Shown here in pieces: positions 51,013 to 59,452 of a stretch of DNA of 64,000 bases. The stretch covers positions 1 to 64,000 of the forward strand of contig NZ_CAMGYZ010000008.1 of the NCBI RefSeq assembly GCF_946151055.1. Direction: 5' to 3'. The position numbers and the translations under genes were made by a program. Within the stretch, counting starts at the first letter, position 1; each line of letters starts with the position of its first letter. The stretch comes from Bacillus sp. Marseille-Q3570 (GTDB taxonomy: Bacteria; Bacillota; Bacilli; Bacillales; Fictibacillaceae). The notes under the pieces are model-generated. The model had not been told where the DNA came from. It worked only from the letters and a program-made list of their open reading frames with translations, and did not search any database.

Positions 51013-51900
51013 ATGTTTAGGAATGTCAGTGAGTTAGTGGAACTTGCCGTTTCAAAAAATGTTCCAATTTCTGAAGTGATGATCGAACAAGAAATGGAAG
51101 TGACCGGTCGATCGAAGGAATCGGTCATGGAACGTATGGAAAAAAACCTTGATGTCATGGAAAAGGCTGTAGAGCGCGGAATTAAAGAAGGTGTAAAATC
51201 ACATTCTGGGTTGACTGGCGGTGATGCAGTCCTTCTTCAAAAATATATCGAGAGTGGCAAAAGCCTCGCTGGTACGACGATTTTGGATGCGGTCAGCAAA
51301 GCTGTGGCGACTAATGAAGTGAACGCTGCGATGGGAACGATCTGTGCGACGCCTACTGCAGGGTCCGCAGGTGTCGTGCCAGGTACCCTATTTGCCCTTA
51401 GAGACAAACTGCAGCCGAACCGTGAACAAATGGTCCGCTATTTATTCACATCTGGTGCATTTGGTTTCGTCGTAGCAAATAATGCGTCGATTTCCGGAGC
51501 TGCTGGCGGTTGTCAGGCAGAGGTAGGTTCAGCTACGGGAATGGCTGCAGCAGCAATCGTTGAATTAGCTGGCGGCACCCCTGAGCAATCAGCGGAAGCT
51601 ATGGCGATTGCGCTTAAAAACATGCTTGGTCTTGTATGTGATCCCGTTGCAGGACTGGTAGAAGTGCCATGTGTAAAAAGGAATGCCATCGGTGCAAGCA
51701 TCGCGATAACCGCTGCAGATATGTCACTTGCTGGAATCACGAGCCGTATTCCTTGCGATGAAGTGATTGATGCGATGTATAAGATCGGGGAATCGATGCC
51801 GACCGCCCTTAAGGAGACGGCGCAAGGAGGATTGGCGGCTACTCCGACAGGTCGGGAACTTGAAGCGAAAATTTATGGAGTACCGTTAAAGAAAAAGTGA
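51013..51900 (+). CDS. sdaAA: L-serine dehydratase, iron-sulfur-dependent, alpha subunit
   Basis: This catalytic chain holds the [4Fe-4S] cluster. Conserved cysteines are seen in GTICATPTAGSAGVVPGTL, AAGGCQAEVGSATGMA and GLVCDPVAGLVEVPCVKRN. I chose the ATG at 51013 (295 residues); a GTG precedes it by one codon. It follows sdaAB, and its stop overlaps the recG start. Confidence 0.96.
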   Translation: MFRNVSELVELAVSKNVPISEVMIEQEMEVTGRSKESVMERMEKNLDVMEKAVERGIKEGVKSHSGLTGGDAVLLQKYIESGKSLAGTTILDAVSKAVATNEVNAAMGTICATPTAGSAGVVPGTLFALRDKLQPNREQMVRYLFTSGAFGFVVANNASISGAAGGCQAEVGSATGMAAAAIVELAGGTPEQSAEAMAIALKNMLGLVCDPVAGLVEVPCVKRNAIGASIAITAADMSLAGITSRIPCDEVIDAMYKIGESMPTALKETAQGGLAATPTGRELEAKIYGVPLKKK

Positions 51901-53936
51901 TGGAGTTGTCGATACCAGTGACACAAGTTAAAGGAATCGGAGAAGCACGGGCAGAAGAATTGGCTGATTTGAAAGTGTATACCGTCAACGATCTTCTCAT
52001 GTACTTTCCCTACCGTTATGAAGACTTCCAGGTGAAGGATTTGACGGAACTGAAACATGATGAAAAAGCAACAATAGAAGGGAAGGTTCATAGTGAGCCT
52101 TCTCTCCGTTATTTTGGTCGGAAGAAATCTAGACTGACCGTGAAAGTGCTCGTAGGGAAATATCTTGTAACGGCTGTGTTTTTCAACAGGGCTTTTTTGA
52201 AGAAACAACTTTCAATCGGACAACCTGTCACAATAACAGGAAAATGGGATCAGCACAGGTTGACGATCACAGCGCAGCATGTGACGTTCGGGCATCAAGA
52301 ATCTGACGAGACGATTGAGCCGGTCTATTCGACTAAAGGAGATTGGACCGTCAAGAAAATCCGAAAAGTCATCCAGCTTTGTCTACAACAATACCTTGGT
52401 TCCGTCAAGAATATTTTACCGGAGAATTTGAGGAAGCAATACAAACTTATCGAACGCAAAGAGGCGATCCAATGGATCCATGTTCCTGCCACCCATGAGC
52501 ACTTGAAGCATGCACGACGGTACTTCGTCTATGAAGAACTGCTACGATTCCAATTGAAAATGCAGTGGTGGCGGAAACAGGAGAAAGAAAAATCCGATGG
52601 TCAAGAGAGGTTTTTCAATGAGGCTGAAATCGACCGTTTCATAACTGCATTGCCTTTTCCATTGACAGGTGCACAAAAGCGTGTGGTCGATGAAATCTTA
52701 AAAGATTTAAGATCCCCTTATCGGATGAACCGTCTGCTTCAAGGGGATGTAGGATCTGGTAAGACCATAGTGGCGGGCATAAGTATGTATGCCCTCGCAA
52801 CATTGAACATGCAATCAGCCTTGATGGTCCCGACTGAAATTCTTGCTGAACAGCACTATGAATCGATGAGCCAACTATTCAATAAGTTTGAAATCAAAGT
52901 GGAGTTGCTGACAAGCTCGATTAAAGGGAATCGTCGCAACGAGATTCTGGAGCGGGTCAAAAATGGGGAAACGGATATCCTTATCGGCACACATGCCCTG
53001 ATCCAGGATGAAGTCCAATTTGATGATCTTGGTTTGGTGATCACGGATGAACAGCACCGGTTCGGAGTGGAACAGAGGAAAGTGCTCCGGCAAAAAGGGA
53101 TTACTCCTGATGTCCTCTTCATGACCGCTACTCCTATTCCAAGGACACTGGCGATATCGGCCTTTGGTGATATGGATGTTTCAACAATCGATGAGATGCC
53201 TGCCGGGCGAAAACCGATTGAAACCTATTGGGCGAAGCATGGGATGCTTGATCGTGTTCTTGGATTCATTGAAAAGGAATTGGAGAGAGGTCGACAAGCC
53301 TATGTGATTTGTCCGCTGATCGAAGAATCGGATAAGCTCGACTTCCAGAATGCCGTCGATGTTCATGCTCAGCTGGTCAACTATTATACTAACTTCAAAG
53401 TGGGATTGATGCATGGACGGTTACGATTTGATGAAAAAGAAGAGATTATGGCTAAGTTTAGTAGAAATGAAGTTCAAATTCTTGTTTCGACGACAGTAGT
53501 TGAAGTGGGTGTTAACGTCCCGAACGCAACAGTCATGGTCGTTTATGATGCAGAGAGGTTCGGTTTGTCACAATTGCATCAATTACGGGGAAGAGTAGGA
53601 AGAGGAGATGCGCAATCCTACTGTATCCTTATCGCTGATCCGAAATCCGATGTCGGGAAAGAACGGATGCAGATCATGACAGAAACTAATGACGGTTTCG
53701 AATTATCTCAGAGGGACCTTGAACTACGCGGACCTGGTGACTTTTTTGGCAAAAAGCAAAGCGGTTTGCCCGACTTCAAAGTTGCCGACCTTGTCCATGA
53801 CTATCGGGCTTTGGAAGTTGCAAGGAACGATGCTGCAAAAATGGTAAACTCTGAAGGTTTTTGGATAGAACCAGGCTATGAAGCTCTAAGAAATTGGCTG
53901 ATGGAACAGGTAGATGCCTGGGAGGATCTTGATTAA
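51897..53936 (+). CDS. recG: ATP-dependent DNA helicase RecG
   Basis: RecG remodels stalled forks and branched DNA. The N-terminal wedge/OB domain covers about residues 1-170. The helicase core has Walker A GDVGSGKTIVA, DEQHRFG, TATPIPRTL and the late motif QLRGRVGRG. It has 679 residues. The start is a GTG (or the next-codon ATG) overlapping the sdaAA stop, so translation is probably coupled. Confidence 0.97.
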   Translation: MMELSIPVTQVKGIGEARAEELADLKVYTVNDLLMYFPYRYEDFQVKDLTELKHDEKATIEGKVHSEPSLRYFGRKKSRLTVKVLVGKYLVTAVFFNRAFLKKQLSIGQPVTITGKWDQHRLTITAQHVTFGHQESDETIEPVYSTKGDWTVKKIRKVIQLCLQQYLGSVKNILPENLRKQYKLIERKEAIQWIHVPATHEHLKHARRYFVYEELLRFQLKMQWWRKQEKEKSDGQERFFNEAEIDRFITALPFPLTGAQKRVVDEILKDLRSPYRMNRLLQGDVGSGKTIVAGISMYALATLNMQSALMVPTEILAEQHYESMSQLFNKFEIKVELLTSSIKGNRRNEILERVKNGETDILIGTHALIQDEVQFDDLGLVITDEQHRFGVEQRKVLRQKGITPDVLFMTATPIPRTLAISAFGDMDVSTIDEMPAGRKPIETYWAKHGMLDRVLGFIEKELERGRQAYVICPLIEESDKLDFQNAVDVHAQLVNYYTNFKVGLMHGRLRFDEKEEIMAKFSRNEVQILVSTTVVEVGVNVPNATVMVVYDAERFGLSQLHQLRGRVGRGDAQSYCILIADPKSDVGKERMQIMTETNDGFELSQRDLELRGPGDFFGKKQSGLPDFKVADLVHDYRALEVARNDAAKMVNSEGFWIEPGYEALRNWLMEQVDAWEDLD

Positions 53937-53947
53937 CTCACTATTCC

Positions 53948-53976
53948 TTGAAAAGAATGACCAATCAATATATACT
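53948..53976 (+). promoter_or_regulatory. Sigma-A promoter of fapR-plsX-fabD-fabG
   Basis: TTGAAA (53948-53953) and TATACT (53971-53976) are exactly 17 bases apart, starting 12 bases after the recG stop. The FapR-type site lies just downstream. Confidence 0.8.
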
Positions 53977-53980
53977 ACTA

Positions 53981-54003
53981 TTAGTACCTACTCATAAGAG
54001 TAA
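53981..54003 (+). promoter_or_regulatory. FapR operator (one strong, one weak half)
   Basis: TTAGTACCTA (53981-53990) is a perfect FapR half-site. The mirror half, expected as TAGGTACTAA, is degenerate here (TAAGAGTAAG). It overlaps the transcription start of the promoter at 53948-53976, where a bound repressor would block initiation. Malonyl-CoA releases FapR in known systems. Confidence 0.7.
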
Positions 54004-54018
54004 GGGATGGTGAAGGAA

Positions 54019-54606
54019 ATGAAGAGAAATAAAAAAGAACGTCAACAAATGTTGAAAGAGACGATTCTTATAAATCCATTCATAACAGATGAGGACTTAG
54101 CAGATCAATACCAGGTAAGTGTACAAACAATACGACTTGATCGTTTGGAGCTTTCGATACCGGAACTTCGTGAAAGGATCAAAAACGTCGCCCGGCAACA
54201 GCTGGATGAAGTGAAGGCACTTTCGATTGAAGATGTTATTGGTGAAATCATTGACCTGCAACTGGATGAATCTGCGATTTCAATCTTGGATATCAAGAAA
54301 GAGCATGTTTTTTCTAGACATAATATCGCAAGGGGACATCATTTGTTTGCACAGGCAAACTCCCTTGCCGTTGCAATCATAAATGATGAAATGGCATTGA
54401 CCGAAAAATCCGACCTGCGATTTACAAGGCAGGTCAAAGTTGGTGAGCGAGTCGTTGCAAAAGCGAATGTGGTCGAACATCAAAATGATCGCTCTATTGT
54501 ACAAGTGAAGAGCTACGTTGAACAGGAACTTGTGTTTGAAGGTGTATTCACCATGTTTCGCTCGAACACTCGAACAGAAGCAAGAAAGAAAGGACGTAAA
54601 TCATAA
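54019..54606 (+). CDS. fapR: Transcription factor FapR, regulator of fatty acid and phospholipid synthesis
   Basis: FapR represses fap and pls genes until malonyl-CoA or malonyl-ACP binds. The N-terminal DeoR-like helix-turn-helix ([21 protein letters not shown]) precedes a hot-dog effector-binding domain ([17 protein letters not shown]). I chose the ATG at 54019 (MKRNKKERQ), 195 residues, because it aligns with B. subtilis; an ATG at 54007 would add four residues. It probably controls itself through the operator upstream. Confidence 0.95.
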   Translation: MKRNKKERQQMLKETILINPFITDEDLADQYQVSVQTIRLDRLELSIPELRERIKNVARQQLDEVKALSIEDVIGEIIDLQLDESAISILDIKKEHVFSRHNIARGHHLFAQANSLAVAIINDEMALTEKSDLRFTRQVKVGERVVAKANVVEHQNDRSIVQVKSYVEQELVFEGVFTMFRSNTRTEARKKGRKS

Positions 54607-55605
54607 ATGAGGATTGCTATTGATGCAATGGGCGGTGACAATGCTCCTGAACAGCTTGTTCTAGGTGCCATTGAAGCTGTCAATCAGTATACCGATCTTG
54701 AGGTGACTCTAGTCGGTGATGAAAACGAAATCAAAAAATATTTGACCGGATCCCACCGGATTTCAATTCTACATACAACCGAAAAGATCACAAGTGATGA
54801 GGAACCAGTAAGGGCAGTCAGGAGAAAGAAACAAGCTTCCATGGTATTATCTGCGGTCGAAGTAAAAGAAGGCAAAGCCGATGCCTGTATCTCGGCAGGA
54901 AATACGGGTGCATTGATGACGACCGGATTGTTCTATGTCGGGCGTATCCCAGGAATCGATCGCCCGGCCTTATCACCTACGTTACCAACCCTGGATGGTC
55001 AGGGATTCGTCCTGCTGGATGTGGGATCGAATATGGATGCAAAACCAGATCATATTTTTCAATATGCATTGATGGGTAGTGTATACAGCCAAAAAGTGCG
55101 GGGCATCGGGAAGCCGCGTGTCGGACTTTTGAATGTCGGGACAGAAGATGGAAAGGGAAACGAATTGTCTAAACAGACTTTTCAATTGTTGAAAGAAACA
55201 GATCTCGTCCATTTTGTCGGTAATGTAGAATCACGTGATCTTTTGGAAGGTGTTGCTGACGTTGTTGTCTGTGATGGTTTTTCGGGTAATCTCGTTCTGA
55301 AAACCATCGAAGGTACTGCAATGTCAATGTTCAAGATGCTAAAGGAACAGCTGACGAGTTCAGTGAAAAGTAAATTGGCTGCTGCTGTTTTGAAACCAGA
55401 ATTCAAATTGATAAAGGAAAAACTTGACTACAGCGAATACGGTGGAGCGGCGTTATTCGGTCTCCGTGCTCCTGTAATTAAAGCGCATGGCTCTTCCGAT
55501 GCAAATGCAGTGCTGAATGCGATACGCCAAGCACGGCATATGGTTGAATATGATATGGTAACAATCATTACTGAAAAAGCAGCTCGACTAGAAGGGAAGG
55601 GATGA
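54607..55605 (+). CDS. plsX: Phosphate acyltransferase PlsX
   Basis: PlsX makes acyl-phosphate from acyl-ACP for the first step of phosphatidate formation. The N-terminus [20 protein letters not shown] and the motif [12 protein letters not shown] are typical. It has 332 residues. Its ATG directly follows the fapR stop. It lies 3 bp before fabD. Confidence 0.97.
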   Translation: MRIAIDAMGGDNAPEQLVLGAIEAVNQYTDLEVTLVGDENEIKKYLTGSHRISILHTTEKITSDEEPVRAVRRKKQASMVLSAVEVKEGKADACISAGNTGALMTTGLFYVGRIPGIDRPALSPTLPTLDGQGFVLLDVGSNMDAKPDHIFQYALMGSVYSQKVRGIGKPRVGLLNVGTEDGKGNELSKQTFQLLKETDLVHFVGNVESRDLLEGVADVVVCDGFSGNLVLKTIEGTAMSMFKMLKEQLTSSVKSKLAAAVLKPEFKLIKEKLDYSEYGGAALFGLRAPVIKAHGSSDANAVLNAIRQARHMVEYDMVTIITEKAARLEGKG

Positions 55606-55608
55606 CAA

Positions 55609-56550
55609 ATGGGGAAAGTCGCATTTATTTTTCCGGGACAAGGTTCTCAACAAGTTGGAATGGGACAAGATTTTGTAAAACAGAACGAACAATCTGCTGC
55701 AGTCTTCAAACAGGCTGACGATCGATTAGAATACTCGCTGTCTTCGATCATCGCAAATGGTCCTGAAGAAACACTGACACGGACCGAGAATACTCAACCG
55801 GCTTTATTGACGACCAGTATTGCGATTTTGAAAGCTTTAGAAGATTATGAAATACGTCCGGACTACACTGCAGGTCATAGCCTGGGGGAATATACAGCTC
55901 TAGTAGCTTCGAAAGCGTTGAGTTTTGAAGACGCCGTATATGCCGTTCGAAGACGCGGTATGTTCATGGAAGAAGCAGTACCTGCAGGTGAAGGCGCAAT
56001 GGCTGCAGTCCTCGGCATGGAGGCGGATCAACTGGAAAAAATCACAACTCGTATAACAGCTGATGGAGATTCTGTGCAATTGGCAAATCTTAATTGCCCG
56101 GGACAAATTGTCATCTCCGGTTCCAAGACAGGGGTAGAAAAAGCTTCTGAAGCAGCGAAAGAAGAAGGCGCGAAGAGAATCATCCCTCTGCAAGTGAGCG
56201 GCCCGTTCCATTCGGAATTGATGAAACCTGCTGCTGAAAAAATGGGTGACATCCTGGATGAATTGACGATTGCAGATGCTGACATACCGGTTGTAGCGAA
56301 TGTAACGGCTGAGCCTGTAACTGAAGCTAGTGAGATTCGATCGAAACTGATTGAGCAAATCTACTCACCGGTACGGTGGGAAGAAACAGTCCGTTATTTG
56401 TTGGATGAAGGAGTGGATACGTTCATCGAAATCGGACCAGGGAAAGTTTTGTCTGGTCTTGTGAAAAAGGTGCATCGACGAGCGACCACGATTGCGATAT
56501 CAGACCCGGAATCGTTGGAAGCGGCTGTAAAGAAACTTAAGGAGGTATGA
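55609..56550 (+). CDS. fabD: Malonyl-CoA-acyl carrier protein transacylase
   Basis: FabD loads malonate onto ACP. The nucleophile elbow [10 protein letters not shown] carries the active serine near residue 89, and the start [14 protein letters not shown] and the GPFHSELM histidine motif are intact. It has 313 residues. It follows plsX by 3 bp and precedes fabG by 4 bp. Confidence 0.97.
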   Translation: MGKVAFIFPGQGSQQVGMGQDFVKQNEQSAAVFKQADDRLEYSLSSIIANGPEETLTRTENTQPALLTTSIAILKALEDYEIRPDYTAGHSLGEYTALVASKALSFEDAVYAVRRRGMFMEEAVPAGEGAMAAVLGMEADQLEKITTRITADGDSVQLANLNCPGQIVISGSKTGVEKASEAAKEEGAKRIIPLQVSGPFHSELMKPAAEKMGDILDELTIADADIPVVANVTAEPVTEASEIRSKLIEQIYSPVRWEETVRYLLDEGVDTFIEIGPGKVLSGLVKKVHRRATTIAISDPESLEAAVKKLKEV

Positions 56551-56554
56551 TTTG

Positions 56555-57295
56555 ATGCTTACTGGTAAAACTGCCTTAGTAACTGGGGCTTCTAGAGGGA
56601 TCGGCCGAGCGATAGCAATTGAACTTGCAAAGCAGGGGGCCTCGGTTGCAGTGAATTATTCAGGAAGTGAAGAGAAGGCAAGAAAAGTAGTAGAAGAAAT
56701 TCAAGAAAACGGTGGACAAGCTTTTGCCATCCAATCAGATGTTTCCAGCATGGATTCCGTAACCGCTATGATCAAAGAAGTAGTCTCCACTTATGGCTCT
56801 CTCGATATCCTTGTCAATAACGCTGGGATCACGCGAGACAACCTCTTGATGAGAATGAAAGAAGAAGAGTGGGATGAAGTCATCAACACGAACTTGAAAG
56901 GTGTCTTCAACTGTACAAAAGCCGTGACACGTCAAATGATGAAACAACGTTCAGGTCGTATCATCAACATGGCATCAGTCGTTGGTGTAGCTGGAAATCC
57001 TGGACAAGCAAACTATGTCGCAGCAAAAGCCGGTGTCATCGGTCTGACAAAAACGACTGCAAAAGAACTGTCCAGCCGAGGAATCACAGTTAACGCTGTC
57101 GCTCCAGGTTTCATCGAAACAGATATGACAGACGCCCTCGAAGGAAGCGTCAAGGATGAAATGCTCAAGCAAATTCCACTCGCACGTCTAGGACGGCCAG
57201 AAGACATCGCAGCAGCTGTAAAGTTCCTGGCTAGTGAAGAGAGTGGGTATATTACGGGGCAGACTATTCATGTCGATGGAGGCATGGTAATGTAG
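56555..57295 (+). CDS. fabG: 3-oxoacyl-[acyl-carrier-protein] reductase FabG
   Basis: This NADPH-dependent short-chain dehydrogenase reduces beta-ketoacyl-ACP. The cofactor motif [16 protein letters not shown], and the catalytic Tyr-Lys pair in YVAAKAG are present. I chose the ATG at 56555 (246 residues), 9 bases after AAGGAGG. It ends the fapR-plsX-fabD-fabG run. acpP, usually next, is displaced by about 0.9 kb of repeats. Confidence 0.97.
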   Translation: MLTGKTALVTGASRGIGRAIAIELAKQGASVAVNYSGSEEKARKVVEEIQENGGQAFAIQSDVSSMDSVTAMIKEVVSTYGSLDILVNNAGITRDNLLMRMKEEEWDEVINTNLKGVFNCTKAVTRQMMKQRSGRIINMASVVGVAGNPGQANYVAAKAGVIGLTKTTAKELSSRGITVNAVAPGFIETDMTDALEGSVKDEMLKQIPLARLGRPEDIAAAVKFLASEESGYITGQTIHVDGGMVM

Positions 57296-57305
57296 TGAAA
57301 GGATA

Positions 57306-57326
57306 GTTCAGAATTCCGGGAAACAG
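57306..57326. repeat. 21-bp direct repeat, first copy
   Basis: GTTCAGAATTCCGGGAAACA plus one base is repeated perfectly at 57719-57739. The pair flanks the hairpin region. A diverged 45-bp direct repeat lies between them, at 57403-57446 and 57665-57709 (CGTGCCTCGAATTTCTCG against CGTGCCTTGAACTTCTCG). Confidence 0.85.
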
Positions 57327-57486
57327 TTCCGTCGAACTTCTTCGTTACGTCACTACTCAGGTCCTCACGTATTATTAAATACGCTCCGGCCAATCGTAGT
57401 ATCCGTGCCTCGAATTTCTCGGTCCTGTTTGTCCTCATTCTGAACTTGGATTGAAGCGATGCTTAGAATGTATCCAAATATTAAAC

Positions 57487-57639
57487 GTCGAATTTTCGAC
57501 GCACAGGACGTGCTAGTACTGCCGTTGTCACAGGACGTGACGCTTTTAGGCAGTGAGCGTTACTCGGTTTTACCGGTCCTCCGACGTACAGGATATACTA
57601 GGACCGGCGTTGTCACAGGACGTGACGGTTTTAGCCGGT
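57487..57639 (-). ncRNA. Tandem Bacillaceae-1-like structured RNA motif (candidate)
   Basis: Two modules repeat with an 85-bp period. Each has a short hairpin (57501-57513; 57586-57598) and a 37-base two-part hairpin (57518-57554; 57603-57639), all with AGGAC or AGGAT loops. On the minus strand the loops read GUCCU or AUCCU, the RUCCU loop of the Bacillaceae-1 RNA motif. The outer stems ACTGCC/GGCAGT and ACCGGC/GCCGGT differ by two compensatory base-pair changes, which supports selection for structure. The strand is inferred from the loop consensus. I see no clear promoter. Confidence 0.6.
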
Positions 57640-57718
57640 ATCCTTTTCCGGTCCTCAAAACCTTCGTGCCTTGAACTTCTCGTTTCTAATTCGTCTGCAT
57701 TTTAAGCTTATATAAAAG

Positions 57719-57739
57719 GTTCAGAATTCCGGGAAACAG
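57719..57739. repeat. 21-bp direct repeat, second copy
   Basis: This is a perfect repeat of 57306-57326. After it, the sequence contains small hairpins such as GACTTTCA with TGAAGGTC (57747-57767). Confidence 0.85.
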
Positions 57740-57825
57740 CTCTACGATGACTTTCATTAAGTGAAGGTCGCGACATTCTTACGGAACCTGCGTGCCAGGT
57801 GAACCCAAAGGGAGCTATGTTTTCA

Positions 57826-58017
57826 GTTAACGGACACCAGAGCCGCTATTTGTGACAAAATCGGTGTTTCTGGCTTGTTAACGGACACCAGAGCCGTTAT
57901 TTGTAAAAAAAAGCAGCTGATCTGCTATGATATTTGCGAAATAACGTCCCTGGTGTCCGTTAGGAATCTAAAACTCTGTTGTTTTGGTGAAATAAGGTCT
58001 CCTGTGTCCGCTAACGG
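57826..58017. repeat. Inverted array of the GTTAACGGACACC repeat
   Basis: Two copies in one orientation (57826-57852 and 57877-57904, GTTAACGGACACCAGAGCCG plus a TATTTGT end) face two copies in the other (57939-57963 and 57990-58017). The two facing halves can pair into a long stem. One more copy lies at 167-184. Confidence 0.85.
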
Positions 58018-58140
58018 GTAAGTGCAGCTTGATTTAAACGAGGAACGAGCGAGGAGGCTTGCATTTCACAAACGATCACCAGCGAAAAGGGCGGGATCTT
58101 TGCAGTGATCATTAGTGGAAAAGAACCAGGCTAAGGTTTT

Positions 58141-58192
58141 TATATCATCTTGTATATCTGAGATTTACTAGATGATATACATCTCGTATAAT
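58141..58192 (+). promoter_or_regulatory. acpP promoter with overlapping palindrome
   Basis: TTTACT (58164-58169) and TATAAT (58187-58192) are 17 bases apart. A perfect 10-bp inverted repeat, TATATCATCT (58141-58150) and AGATGATATA (58170-58179), spans the -35 region and spacer. It may be an operator. It does not match the FapR site. Confidence 0.65.
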
Positions 58193-58214
58193 ACTTGAGA
58201 GGAGGTGAACGGAC

Positions 58215-58448
58215 ATGGCAGACATTCAAGATCGTATTACGAAAATCATCGTTGACCGTTTAGGGGTTGATGAGGAAGAAGTGAAACTTGAATCTTCATT
58301 TAAAGAGGACCTGGGAGCGGATTCTTTAGACGTTGTTGAACTTGTTATGGAACTTGAAGATGAGTTCGACATGGAGATTTCTGACGAAGATGCTGAAAAA
58401 ATTGCTACTGTTGGCGATGTAGTTGATTACATAAACAGCCATCAATAG
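58215..58448 (+). CDS. acpP: Acyl carrier protein
   Basis: ACP carries growing acyl chains on a phosphopantetheine arm attached to the serine of [11 protein letters not shown] (near residue 37). The 77-residue acidic helical protein is typical. A very strong GAGAGGAGGTG site precedes the ATG, as expected for an abundant protein. It has its own promoter, needed because fabG is 0.9 kb upstream. A terminator follows. Confidence 0.98.
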   Translation: MADIQDRITKIIVDRLGVDEEEVKLESSFKEDLGADSLDVVELVMELEDEFDMEISDEDAEKIATVGDVVDYINSHQ

Positions 58449-58457
58449 TATTTTTGT

Positions 58458-58497
58458 AAGTCCCGCGTCAACACTTGATTGCGGGGCTTTGTTTTAT
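58458..58497 (+). terminator. Intrinsic terminator after acpP
   Basis: AAGTCCCGC (58458-58466) pairs with GCGGGGCTT (58481-58489) with one G-T wobble, followed by TGTTTTATT. Confidence 0.82.
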
Positions 58498-58542
58498 TAA
58501 ACTTAATTGTGTATAAGCAAGATTAGGATTATGGAGGTCACA

Positions 58543-59301
58543 ATGTCCAACCGTACATCATCAAAGAAATATTCACGATCAAAGCGCAGACCTTTCACTA
58601 AGGAAGAGCTTTCTTTACGTTTTAAGCCTTTCCAGGAAAAAATCGATATCCATTTCGAAAATGAAAGATTACTCTTCCAAGCATTCACTCATTCATCGTA
58701 TGTGAATGAGCATCGTAAACGTCCAAGTGATGATAACGAACGCCTTGAATTTTTAGGAGATGCGGTATTAGAACTGACGATTTCTCAGTATTTGTACAAG
58801 AAGTATCACAATATGTCCGAAGGTGAATTGACGAAATTACGTGCAGCAATCGTATGTGAACCATCCTTGGTGACATTTGCACTTCAATTGAATTTCGGAG
58901 ATCTTGTATTACTAGGTAAAGGTGAAGAAAATACAGGAGGAAGAACACGTCCTGCCTTGTTAGCGGACGTATTCGAAGCTTTCATTGGAGCTCTTTATCT
59001 TGATCAAGGATTGGAAGTTGTCGAACAGTTCTTAATCAAATTCGTCTATCCAAAAATTAATGAAGGTGCTTTTTCCCATGTGATGGATTTCAAAAGTCAG
59101 CTCCAAGAATTCATCCAAAGAGAAAACCGAGGAACGCTCTTATACAGGATTGTTCAGGAGACTGGACCTGCACATAACAGGGAGTTCACCTCTGAAGTTT
59201 ATTTAAGCAGTGAACGACTGGGAATCGGACATGGGCGTTCCAAAAAGGAAGCCGAACAGCATGCTGCCAGAGAAGCTCTTCAATATTTGAACAAAAAATA
59301 A
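58543..59301 (+). CDS. rnc: Ribonuclease III
   Basis: RNase III cuts double-stranded RNA in rRNA and mRNA processing. The catalytic signature [13 protein letters not shown] is near residue 67. The second acidic motif reads [20 protein letters not shown]-terminal double-stranded-RNA-binding domain covers the last 75 residues. I chose the ATG at 58543 (MSNRTSSKK) behind TGGAGG, giving 252 residues; upstream in-frame codons lack a site. In B. subtilis smc follows directly; here a small minus-strand gene lies between. Confidence 0.96.
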   Translation: MSNRTSSKKYSRSKRRPFTKEELSLRFKPFQEKIDIHFENERLLFQAFTHSSYVNEHRKRPSDDNERLEFLGDAVLELTISQYLYKKYHNMSEGELTKLRAAIVCEPSLVTFALQLNFGDLVLLGKGEENTGGRTRPALLADVFEAFIGALYLDQGLEVVEQFLIKFVYPKINEGAFSHVMDFKSQLQEFIQRENRGTLLYRIVQETGPAHNREFTSEVYLSSERLGIGHGRSKKEAEQHAAREALQYLNKK

Positions 59302-59305
59302 GAAA

Positions 59306-59353
59306 AGGGGCTGTCCCATAAGTGTTTGACACTTTTCAGCGGGGACAGCCTCT
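59306..59353. terminator. Bidirectional, repeat-borne terminator between rnc and the DUF1128 gene
   Basis: AGGGGCTGTCCC (59306-59317) pairs with GGGACAGCCTCT (59342-59353) with one wobble. A plus-strand T-run follows, and the minus strand continues into TTTTCTTA. The loop start CCCATAAGTGTTTGACAC matches the rpoZ terminator arm. Confidence 0.85.
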
Positions 59354-59359
59354 TTGTGC

Positions 59360-59430
59360 ATTTAAAGAAAGTAAAGCGTAACAATAGGTCAGCCTGCCCC
59401 TAAGGCTTGGCTTTACTAAGTTTTCTTTAA
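59360..59430. repeat. Dispersed hairpin element, copy D
   Basis: It runs from TTTAAAGAAAG to GTTTTCTTTAA, which are imperfect inverted ends, with the core AGCCTGCCCCTAAGGCTTGGC. It lies 7 bases after the terminator stem. Confidence 0.8.
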
Positions 59431-59452
59431 CACGTTTTCTTTAACGACCTGT

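Larger units (their letters stand above)
57296..58214. other. Repeat-filled gap between fabG and acpP
   Basis: In B. subtilis fabG and the ACP gene are close neighbours; here 919 bases separate them. I see no gene. The gap holds a 21-bp direct repeat (57306-57326 and 57719-57739), a tandem pair of two-hairpin modules (57487-57639), more small hairpins, an array of GTTAACGGACACC repeats (57826-58017) and the acpP promoter (58141-58192). A 71-codon open frame at 57459-57674 runs through the hairpins and is not convincing. Confidence 0.75.

Noticed and set aside
57501-57639. Plus-strand reading of the AGGAC loops as CsrA-binding sites
   Set aside because: A GGA in a hairpin loop resembles a CsrA site, but the loop is one base shorter than the consensus. 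The RUCCU reading on the minus strand explains all four loops better, including the AGGAT variant.
57459-57674. 71-codon plus-strand open frame in the fabG-acpP gap
   Set aside because: It runs straight through hairpins with compensatory stem changes. These indicate selection on structure rather than protein, and no ribosome site is present.
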